From Peromyscus leucopus (lineage: Eukaryota > Chordata > Mammalia > Rodentia > Cricetidae), in contig NC_051063.1 in NCBI RefSeq assembly GCF_004664715.2, positions 118,906,629-118,970,628 of the forward strand: 64,000 nt of DNA, read 5' to 3'. The translations under genes were made by a program, and so were the position numbers. The notes beneath the pieces were generated by a model. It did no database searches and was not told where the DNA came from. It saw nothing but the letters and a program-made list of their open reading frames with translations. Below, piece after piece: positions 37,701 through 49,800 of the stretch (positions are counted from its first letter, which is position 1; the number at the start of each line of letters is the position of its first letter).

Positions 37701-40700
37701 ACAATTATCAAGCAAGAATTACAGTTACAATATTTAGTTTATTTGTATTTGGCAAAATTGAAGATGATATCCTCTTTTTCTTATATTTGTGAGTTTAAGA
37801 TTTTACATCTAACTTATCTTTTATCATAACTAAAAAAAATTATAAGTATTTAGTCTTTAACTACATCAAAGACCTTAGAAGGATATAATATTACCTGAGA
37901 AATGGGGCAAGAATGTAAGTAACTTTTGGGAGTCTTGTAAGAGTAGACAGAGACAGCTGGCAGTCTGGAGAGTCACCTAATTTTTTTTGTAAAGTTGGGG
38001 CATCTGTCTTTAGCCCACAGGCCTAGGGTCTTTTAGTTACTTTTTGTGTATAGTAGAATGTTTGGCAGTTTTTTTCTGTAAAGCAGGAACCTGAAGGACC
38101 ATTTTGTCAACCAAAGTTCAGTGGCCACCTTTCTCTGGGTCCCATTTGTCCAGTCGATTAAGCAGTCCAGGCACGAACAGTTTCTTGCCCAAATGGCTAA
38201 TTATGTCAAGAAGAAGATAAATTCTATATAGAGTGTCTTTAATGTTCATCCTCTTTTTTGAATTAAATTGGTGCTGCCAGGAGCAGATATGTCTCATTGT
38301 TCAGAAATCAGTGCAAAAAATCTGAAACTGTTTGCGTGGATAGGAATTGCATTGTAGAAGCTTGAGAGAAAGGAAATATACTTCATGTGGACTTTCAGAT
38401 AAACTTCCTTAAAGGAAATCACTTTGGGGTTGGAATGAAAATACTTTGACAAATTTTCTTTTAATTTTGTCCCACACTTTGGTTAAAAATTCTTTAATTT
38501 CTGTTGTCACAGGTGGGTTGTTACATGGGGAGGCCTTGTAAGCCATATTTGAACATTTGGACAGATAAATGTATAATAATAAAACAACTCTCCCTTTAAA
38601 ATATTTCTTTTCAAAATTTTCTTTAAAAAATTAAATGCCATATTTTGTAGGTCTTTGAAGTATTTGAAGATTACCTATCTATCTGAAATATATCTATGTA
38701 TACCTAAAAATCTTAAGATGACTATAAGTTTGACTATCATAGAAAACTAATTGTTTCATTACAATTTAAATGAGTTGTATAAACATAATACCTTAAAAAA
38801 AGAGTAGAAATATATACATAGTATAACAAAATTAACTTTATATTTGTATCAATAGACTAAAATCCATAACAATGTAAAACATTTTAAACAAGTTGTTGTT
38901 TAAAAGTAGATTCAATAATTTACCCTTTTATCTTATCATATCTATATCTGACCTGTCTGTACAGTTGGAGCTTGATCTCAACTGTTATACCTCAATTTCA
39001 TTTAGGTTGTCTTCATAAATGCATTTATTTTAGGAATATTGTACTATTTTAGATTTCCATCCTTTCAACATGGTCCAAAATATATCTTCATAGTATGATG
39101 TAGAGTCCTTGGCATGCATGAATAAAAGTGGTATGCTAAAAATTTATGTCAATTAGACACAAGCTAAAGACATCTGAGATGAGGTATACTCAGTTACGAT
39201 AGTATTTCCATGATATTGGTTGTGGGCATGTCTGTGGAACATTTTCTTAGTTAGGGATTGACAGAGGAGGGCCCAGCACATTGTGGGTTATTCCATCTCT
39301 TGGCTTGTGATCCTAGGGTCTATAAGAAAGCAGGCTGAACAAACCATGAGAGAAAGCCGATGAGTAGCAGCCCTCTATGGTTTCTTCAACAGATCCTTTC
39401 TCTAGTTTCTTACTCTGCTGGAGTTGCTACCCTGACTTTCTTCTTTCGTGCACAAGGATACAGAAGTATATGACAAATATACTCTTTCTCTATTAGCTTC
39501 CTTGGTCATGGTGTTTCACTGCAGCATTAGAAACCCTGATTAAGACAGGTTAGATATCTGGATCTTGAAGTAGATCTATACCAAGCTTCCTGAGGAATTA
39601 CTACACTGATCTTCATACTGCTCTGCAAGTTTGCATTCCCACAAGCAATGCATGAGTCTTCCCTTTACTATGCATCCTTGCAGCACAAACTAGCATTGGT
39701 TTGATTGATGTTGGCCATATTAAACATAATTGGATAAAATTTCAAAGTACATTTGATTTAGGGTACCATGATGAGTCAGGATCTTCTCTCATTTTCCATT
39801 CTGCCACTCTGTCCTAATGATGCTAGAGGTTTTTGCCATACAAAAGCTTTTCGGTTTCATGAGGTCTCATTTAAATATTGCTATTTTGGTACCTTTGCTG
39901 TCAGTGTTCTGTTCAGGAAAAAAAAAAACTTTTACTATAACCATGAGTTCAAGACTATTCCCCAATTTTCTCTTTTAAGACATGTAGCATATCTAGTCTT
40001 CACTGAGGCATTTGATTCACTTGGAGGTGAGTGTTGTGCTGGGTGATAGGTATGGAAAAATTTGTGTTCTTCTCCATGCATCCATTCAGTTTGGCCAGCA
40101 CCATTTGTTAAAGAGGATTAGCTTTTCCACAGTGTACTTCTGGCCTGTTTATCATAAAATAGATATCCATAGGTGTGTAGACTTAGTATGAGACTCCAAT
40201 TCCTTTCTATTCATCAACATGGCTGTTTTTTGTGCCAGTTTAATTCTGTTTTTATTATTACAGCTATGTAGCACATTGTGAGACCATAGTGATATTCCCA
40301 GGAGTTATTTCATTATTTAGTCTTATTTTAGCTTTCCCAGGTATTCCTCTGTTACATATGAAAATAAAAAGTGCCCTTTCAATTTATAAAATACCTGATT
40401 TTTAAATTATTGTCTAGTCTATATTATTTGACATAATAGTATTTCACAGATAAGTAATTGTAGTGCATGAATGGAAGAATCCAATGTTAAAAAGGCATAT
40501 TCATTTCCAGTATAGAATGGCAAGGGCCTGGATAATGTGACGTGACATAATTTCAGTTCTTTCTGAAAGAGATAATTGTAACAAATACAAGAATAAGACA
40601 CTGCCAAAAAAACTGATTCAAACACGACCATTAAAATATTATGGGAAAAAAATAATCGTTCTATCAATTCCATTCTAGCTTCACAGCCACTTTGTCTAGT

Positions 40701-43700
40701 TACTTGAATATGTATTTAGTCACAAAGGAATACAGAAAGTATGGATGAAGCTAAAAAACCCTGGGAGTTCAGTTCATAGAATTACTCTAGGGTTGTAAAT
40801 AGAATGTGTTGTGGGATGTTCTCTATGTCCTGTGTGAGCCCGTTTTCAGGTTCCTAGTGGCTTTACCCAGCAGGTTCGCATAGAGGATGATTAGGACCAT
40901 GGGCATGAGTGCAGGTGTCTGAGATGGTCTGCACTTGGCTGTGTTGTGGGATGGTCTGTATGGCAAATGTGTTGCTCTGATTGGTCAATAAATAAAACCT
41001 GATTGGCCGTGGCTAGGCAGGAAGTATATTCAGGACTAACAGAAAGGAGAAATAAAAGAACAGAAAGGCAGAAGGAGTCAATGCCAGCTGCCACCCGGAC
41101 AAGCACATGTGAGAATGCCGGTAAGCCATGAGCCACATGGCAAGGTAGAGATTTATGGGAATGGATTAATTTAAGATATAAGAAAAGTTAGCAAGAAGCC
41201 TGCCACGGCCATACAGTTTGTAAGCAATATAAGTCTCTGTGTTTACTTGGTTGGGTCTGAGTAGCTGTGGGACTGGCAGGTGATAATGATTTGTCCTGAC
41301 TGTGGGCCAGGCAGGAAAACTCTAGCTACAAGAGTGTCTTCAGAGTAGCAGGATTTTAAGAAACTTTATCTCAGAGTCTGTAGATAGAATAAGTTTTTAT
41401 CTATCTGAGGGAATCAGACTCACATACAGGATATGAGTGTCATGTTCTTTATTTCTCTACATCTTCAATTTTCTCTCAAGTTACAATTCTCTTGCTTTCT
41501 TTGTCCTACACAGCTATATACACATTTAAAAGGAGGCTTTTTGCAATAAATAGAAACGTTACAAAAGCTGCATCTGAAGGTCATAGAACATTCCTTAAGT
41601 AAACAATAAGGAGCAGAGCCACTTACCAAGGCAATGCATGTGTCCCAAATATAAAAATATATTTTCTTATCCTGTTTGAAATCCTAATCACAAGGAAGGG
41701 ACTTGTAACTCTATATTGAAGGCTGCAAGGCCAGATGACTTTCTGGAGCCCTGGCTAATTTTGAAAATTTCCCACATAAAGCTGTTTCCCTCTTGACTTG
41801 GTTAATTGATTACTTGTTATTTGGGACCTAAACAATAAATAATTAGTTAGCTGAACCATGAGTTTTATTCATAAATTGAGGTTAGAAAATTGTACAAAGT
41901 GTTATTAACAAAGAATTTAGTAGGGAGTGACTGCTGGTCTCTGTTATCAATGAGGCGTGGCTAGAGAAACTGGCATAGTATTTTAGTTTGCTTTGTGATT
42001 AATAACCTTGGTTAGACATCTGCAACTCTATCTTTGTGCATATCTGTAATGCTTACCTTATGGTACATTTCCAGAAACATTCAGTCTAGTTTGGAGTTGC
42101 TCTGAAGCCCAAAATTGTCCAATAGTGTGTGACTCCACTTAGAACTGAGAAGAAATTGCTGTTTTCTTTATGCCATTCTGAAATAGTGATAAAAAAAACC
42201 CACTACCTAAATGTCTTATAATCCTGATAGAATAATGAGAATTATACAACTTAATGAGAAGTCACCTTCTGGATTATTCACAGATATATATGCCCATAAT
42301 ATTGAGAAGTAATCAGGAGATTATATATACACATCAGATGAGATTACACATTATTATAGCATGAATCTTAAAAGGTATTATTAATAAAAACAAACCCAGA
42401 GCCAGGTATTGGGGTGAACGCTGAAAGATCAGAGAGACAGAACAGGTCACAGCTAACGTCACCTGGCCAACTTCTCAGCAGAGCTTTTATCCTCAAACTA
42501 CAAGCCTCTGAGTCCTTACCCGAATGGATCTCAGCTGAACTGCTGCTAACAGCCTAAAAGATTAACAGGACTCTAGTTCCTGGTCCTCATGCCTTTAATA
42601 CCTTTCTACTTCCTGCCATCACTTCCCCAGATTAAAGGCATGTGTCACCATGCCTCGCTGTCTCCAGTGTGGCTTTGAACTCACAGGGACACAATATCAC
42701 TACACATTAAAGTTCAGGTGTTGGGGAAATGTAGTGATATTTTGTTCCCCAATATATTGTACACTCAAATAAACTTATCTGGAGTCAGAGAACAGAACAA
42801 CTACTAAATATAGAGGCCAAAAAATGATAATACACACACACATACACCTTTAATCCTAGCATTCCAGAGGCAGAGATCCCTCTGAATCTCTGAGTTCAAA
42901 GCCACACTGGAAACAACCAGGCATGGTGACACATGGCTTTAATCTCAGGAAGTGATGGCAGGAAGCAGAAAGGTATATAAGCCATGAGGCCCAGGAACTA
43001 GGGCCTGGTTAAGATTTTAGGCTTTTAGCAGCAGTTCAGCCTAGATTCATTCAGGGGAGGACTCAGAGTCTTCCAGTTCGAGGATACAGGATAGCTCAGA
43101 AGTTGGCAAAATAAGGTCAGCTGTGGTTTGTGTTCTGTCTCTCTGATCTTCCAGTATTCACCCCAATACCTGGCCTTGGGTTTGTTTATATTAATAAGAC
43201 CTTTTAAGATTCATGTTACAGGGAGATACTATAACTGTTTATGCATGTGTCATAATATTGACACAAGCAACAGTGTCGAGGGGCTTTGGCTCTTTCAGTT
43301 GTTTCTGAAGAGGTTCTGCATTAGAGAATTATTTACCTGGTGAGATGACACCTGAACTGTCAATTGCCATCTGCTGTATACTCTTGGGCCTCTAATAAAA
43401 CCATTGCTATCAGCAGCTCTCAACATGAGGCAATATCTAAAATATTCATAAACAACCCACTGAAATGAGATGTTATTGTTAAATAAGATCAAACTCTATA
43501 TGAAATATATCAAAACATTTACATCTGCTCAAAATATGTTAAACGAAAGAGAGAATCTAAAGTAAGTCTATTACACAAGCCATATCAGGACAAGTCTAAA
43601 ACAACTCAACACAGGACCTGCTCTGTAATACCAAGCTGAATATATAGGTTGAATGGCAGCATAAGGGTACATGTAAATAGAAGGTAATTCATTCCTCACT

Positions 43701-46700
43701 GGAAGCAGGTATACTTATATCCAATCTTATATCAATAAATATTGCACATCCTCAAATACGAAATGAAAATAAGAAAGTATGTGAAAGGGAAGATGGAGTA
43801 TAAGAATTATTATGCTATTTGCATTACCTATGAATCCCTCAGGCTTTTCAGAGCTCTTGACACAGGCAGATTTGGCTGCGTAGTCTTCATATTCTACACA
43901 AAGACATATCTTTGTCCAGTGCTCCCTCTGTATAAAAATATAGAATTCCAGATAGCACATAATACTCATTTATTTTCCATATATGTTAAATGTTAGAAGT
44001 ACAAAATGATGACATGAGCAGATTCAATGGTAGCCAGTAAAATCTTTTCTAGCTCCTGAATCCATGCATATATTCTATGAAGTTTACAGCAAATATGATG
44101 GAACATTATAACACTTCAAAGTAGAAGAATCAATCTCATTGGTATGAAATCCACTCCCACAGCCCCAAAAATAGCCTTTAAGAATCCTAGTATTCACCCA
44201 TAGGTCTCTCATACACCAAAGAAATTGGACTTGTGTCACTTACTAATGAGACAAAAAAAAAGAATTCAGTATTTAAATCATTGAGTGTGATTTAAAATTG
44301 TCATGTGTGAACCTAATTTCTCATGAATAGTGTGCTCTGTTTTCAGGTTAACACCGAAGAATGTCCACTTGATTTTCTCTCTTTATTTTGCCATGGAAGA
44401 AATCAACAAGAATCCTCATATTTTACCAAATATGTCTCTGCTAGCTAACATCAAATGTAACCTGCTGGAGGAGAAAAAGAAATATGGTCTATCTCCAAAA
44501 AGAAGTAAAAACTTTCCTAACTACTACTGCAAAAATCAGAGAAAATATTTAATTGTACTTACAGGACCCATATGGGGAGTTACTGCAACTTTTGGACCAT
44601 TCCGATATATGTCCAGAACGCCAGAGGTAAGTTGAGGTGCGATAATTTTAATGAAATACTGTCTCCTTAAAGTTGACTCTCTGAGTATCACAAAGGTTAA
44701 AAGGCAGAGACTGGGTTAATATCTATTCAATTCTATCAAAAATACATGTTCAGATACTTTTACCAGAAAGCATAACAACTTTATCAACAAAGACAGCTGA
44801 AGTCAGAAATATTTTACCAACATAGTTTATTTATAGTTTTTGGACAGCCACAAAAATTGGAAATGATTTTAATAATGAGGATAAGAATTCAAATTTTCTA
44901 ACACCCCCAGCATTTGCTTAGTACATGTAGGTCTTAGACCAAACATTATTCATTACATCTTCCTCATTTATGCTTATGTTCTATGTCCTTCAGCTCTACT
45001 ATGGTGATTTTCAACCTCTCCTAAATATCCATGAACAATATCCTCATCTCTACCAGATATCTCCCAAGGACACATCTCTGCCACTAGCCATGGTGTCCCT
45101 ACTGGTTTACTTCAGATGGAACTGGGTGGGAGTGATCATTTCAGATGATGATTATGGAATTCAATTTCTTTCTGAACTGAGAGAGAAGATGCAAAGAAAC
45201 ATTGTCTGTTTAGCATTTGTGAGTATTATTGCCCATCCGAATTTATCATTCCTCAAAATGGCTGATAAATACTTTAACCAGATCATGATGTCATCAGCAA
45301 AAGTTGTGATTGTTTATGGAGACAAAGACTCTACTGTACAAGTGAACTTTATACTATGGAAATCTGTAACAGTTAACAGAATCTGGGTCAGTATGTCACA
45401 ATTTGATAGAATCACAATTAAAGGAAATTTCTTGCTTAAATCTGACTATGGGACTCTCATTTATTCACATCAGAATTCTGAGATGCCTGATTTTAAACAA
45501 TTTATGCAGAGAGTGCACCCTTCAAATTACAGTAATGAAATTTCATTTGTTAGACTATGGTGGATTTATTTTAATTGTTCATTGTCATCATGTAGTTGTA
45601 AGAAACTGAAAAATTGTTCTACCACAAATATATTCAAGTGGTTGTTTAGGCACCGGTTTGGAATGTCCATGAGTGACTCAAGTTATAACTTATACAATGC
45701 AGTATATGCTGTGGCCCACTCGCTCCATGAAATGCTTCTGAAACAAGAAGACATATGGTCAGAGAATGCTGAAAAAGGACTGGAATTGAACTCCTGGAAG
45801 GTATTTTTCTTGCATTGCATGGCCTGTATGTCATAGTGATGACTTTCTTGAAGGGAACCACAGATTTCTAAATCTAGGCAAACTACAAACTTTTCTTCAG
45901 ATGCATGTATTTCTGGACTGTATCACTGCATGAGATGAAGACTGTCAGTGTTATAAATTGTTACAGGTGATACTGGCACAAGTCTGCATTTTACATTCTA
46001 AGTGAAGAAATTTTGTCCAGAATATTTCAAACACAAACATTAATCACATGTTTTTAAATTTGGAAGAAAAAATTTTTTCATGAATTTCTTAAATGGCAAC
46101 AAGAAAATGAATTTTTATATGATAAAAAAGTTGCTCATCATTGTAATAAATAGATTCCTGACAATACAAGTAGCACTGCTACTTTTTGAGCTGTTATGGA
46201 ACACAGTTCTCTAGGTTACAATCAAATAACAACATTGCCAGGAAGAAATAGAGAATTCATCTCTAATCTATAAGCATATAACATAGGGTGTGTGTGTTAG
46301 AGTATCAACCCAGTGAGAAAATTTTAACTTTAAAGTACAGGGAAACTTTATGATTGTATGTAATTTCTTTCATTTATTACTGAGTACTTCTAATAAAGTT
46401 ACATTTTAGGAGAGGCAAATGAAAATTACTGGCAATATATGCTTTACATTTTCTGTCCTACTATGAAGGCACAGTTAAAAGTAAAATAACAAATGTGTTT
46501 TAGATGTTCTCTTTTCTGAAGAACATACAATTTATGAATCCTTCTGGAGATCTGGTGAATATGAACCAAAAGACAAAACGGGATACAGAGTATGACATTT
46601 TCTATATCACAGAATTTAATCACTTTGGACTTAAAGTGAAAATAGGAAAGTTTTCTGGAGAGTTTCCAAATGATCCACGATTATACATATCTGATGAAAT

Positions 46701-46866
46701 GATAGAGTGGGCCACAGATTTTAGACAGGTAATTTTGTCTTAACTCAAATGATTTACATGTAGCATAAATACTCTATAACTTCATGCTTCATCTTTGGTA
46801 TGAAGACATTTGATTTTATTCATTTATTGACTCACTGCCACTACTCTATATTCTCTCTCTCTCTTC

Positions 46867-46897
<31 letters not shown>

Positions 46898-49800
46898 CCT
46901 TTCTCCCTCCCTCTGTGTGTTTATCTCCATCTATTTTCTCTGTGTGTGTTTCACAGTACATAAATATCCATACATTTGTAATGTTTGTCATAAAATGGAT
47001 TTTTACTGTATAGCATATGTGTTTAAAAAGAGAATTTTTAGTGGCTCCTTGTTGGGAATCAATGCAGCTTTTGCAACTTACATTACACTATTTGTGTCTG
47101 ATTTTCCTCAGAGTCCACCCTCTGTATGCAGTAGGCCCTGCAGTCCAGGACACAGAAAATCCCCTCAGGAAGGGAAGGCTGTCTGTTGTTTTGATTGTGA
47201 TCCATGTCCAGAAAATAAAATTTCCAACATGACAAGTAAGGAATTTATTTGTCAGAAAGATCAACAGTTTTCTTATTTTCTCTCATATTTACATAGCTCT
47301 CACAAAGTCCGTTGGGAAATAGATTAGATGAATCTTATTATGAAGTTGAAAGCATCAGTAACACTGCTATTTGAAATAATATACTCTGTCTTTTAAACTA
47401 CATTTTTTGTCATTATTCTAGAACCCATGAACATAATATATTCTCTTGGACATTACTTTAGAGCACTAACAGTTACTAATGCAACTCATCTTCATCCTTA
47501 TAGTCAGCATTTTGTAATAAGTTGATCTACCTTTCAGTTTATTTAAGACTCATATACTGTGAATACACATATTCCTAGTGCCCCTATTTCCAGTGTTTCT
47601 AACAAGGAGTATATGTTCAGGAACATTGCATCATGTTTTAGAAACACTTTGTTTTGTACTATGTGCAAATGTAGATCATGCTCTGTATAAATATAAAATG
47701 TAGAAATGTAGAAATGTTATAATTGGTAGTTTGTATTTTCAGTTTTACTGTACTTTATAGGTGAGTTTAGATGCCATCATATTGAACTCTGAAATGGTTT
47801 ATTATAATATTCATAATAAATAAATCAAAGAGACTTTTTTAATTAAAGGGGTGGTTTAAACTAGCTTGAAGTACAGAAACTGAAAACTTTGTTTTGGTAG
47901 TGTATCCGGTAACAGAAAGGTAGCATTAATAACTGTAGTAGTAATAACATATAGGTAAATACTTAACTGACAGTTTCACATAGAGCCAGACCACCATGTA
48001 AATGATTCTAGATGAGTTAAACTTGAGGATTATATAAAAATTATAGTGCAGGTTTTTAAAAATTACACTAAAATAATAAACATATTTGAATACAAAACAC
48101 AATGTATAATGTGAGAAAAAACTACTTGAATAGAATAACGCACAAAAAGAAAATAAAAATTGTTTAATTCAAATGATACATACACACACACACATATTAA
48201 ATTAACTGATCAAACATTGACTTTTGTGTTGGTTAAAGACAAGATACTATACTTAAATTTTTTTTAACTCCCCTTCACCTACTTAGAAAAGCAGAAGAGG
48301 AGTAGAGGGGGCAAACTATGGGAAAGGTGTATTGTAAACAAGAAGAATATATTTTCTATACAAAGACACGAATAGAACATTTTATAATTAATTTTAAAGA
48401 ATTTTAAAAATTGAAGTATTATAATGCTCCTAATCAACAGTTTAGATGACACTCCTTAGCAATATCAGAGGTTTGAAAAACTGAAGCCTAATAGAAAATT
48501 CTTGATGGATAGACTCAGTGCTGAAATGGAATCATCACTTTTCAGTTTGGTCTGTTGTATCAATGCAATTGGAAGAAGAAGAAATATGTTGTGGTAGAAA
48601 GCAAAATTTGTCATCATCATCTAGTACTATCTTTCAAAATTATGCCCTTGAGATATAGAATATTATCTAGATTTTGCTGTTTTCTCACTGAATACTATAA
48701 CCTTGGGAGCATTGCACTGGCAAATCTTATAGAATTTTTAAAATTTGCAGATAATGTGCCCAACTAAAGTTCAAACATTGTAGCCTAAAACTAAATGGGA
48801 TGGTTTTGACATGTAGAGAATTTAGATGGGAATTTGTTCATGTTGTTTCTGCATTCCTTGACCATGCTGGATATTTTTTCTGTTTCTTTTCTTTTTTATT
48901 TTTAATATTATAATACAATTATATCACTCTCCATGAGATATCTTTCCTCAAACATCTCCAATAAAACCCTCCAGAATCTCTGTCAAGTCTATAGCCTCTT
49001 TTCTCATTAATTGTTAGTATGTGTATTTGATTTGTCTTGTGTTTAGGAGTATGTAGATATATTTCTAAATACAAACTCTTCAGTCTGTGCAATATTACTT
49101 GTATGTTTTCAGGGCTGACCTTTCTGTTTTCCAAAAATAATTAGTTGGTGTGCTTTACTCTGGAAAAGACAATTTCTGTCACTATCAATATCCCTTAGAT
49201 GCCTGTAGCTCTCTTTCTAGCATTGTGGCCTGATGGTCTTTCCCCGCATCCATTTTCCATGTCCATTGTTTTTATACTTGTTCACCTTTATTTAAGCAAT
49301 CATGTTGGTTAGAATTTATGGCTGTAGCTTTTGACATTTCTAGGGGGAACTGACTCACATCAAATTCCTAGCTCTTACAATCTTTTCATCCCACTCTTCT
49401 GCAATTTTTCCTGAGGCTTAAGTGACAGAGTATTATAATATAAGTATCCATTGTACCTGGAGGAACAAGTCTACACTTTTAATGGCTGTTATTTTTCACT
49501 AATAGTCTCTGCCTCAGTGATAAGTTTCCTTGATGAGGGGAGAGGACTTTATTAATATGTGTGTAAGACAAATATTTTGAACATTGTTAGGTATTATACT
49601 GTAATCATAATGTAGTACATATGGGTTCTAATATACGGATTGGGTAGAGTTTGATTTCCAAGGAGCCCCATGAGGTGATTTATATGTGGAACCTAATTTG
49701 TTGCTGATAGAAGAATTATAAGATGCATTGAACCAGCTCATTATCAGTTCTTGTTTTGCATAGTACACAAAACTATTAATAACAAATGGGATTTTCCATG

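Noticed and set aside
43727..43996. Opposing frames of 80 and 84 codons before exon 2
   Set aside because: No V2R similarity, and exon 1 at 31508 already joins exon 2 in phase.
46800..47327. A 175-codon frame in intron 4 to exon 5
   Set aside because: It consists of the CT microsatellite plus exon 5 in its true frame, so it is not a separate protein.
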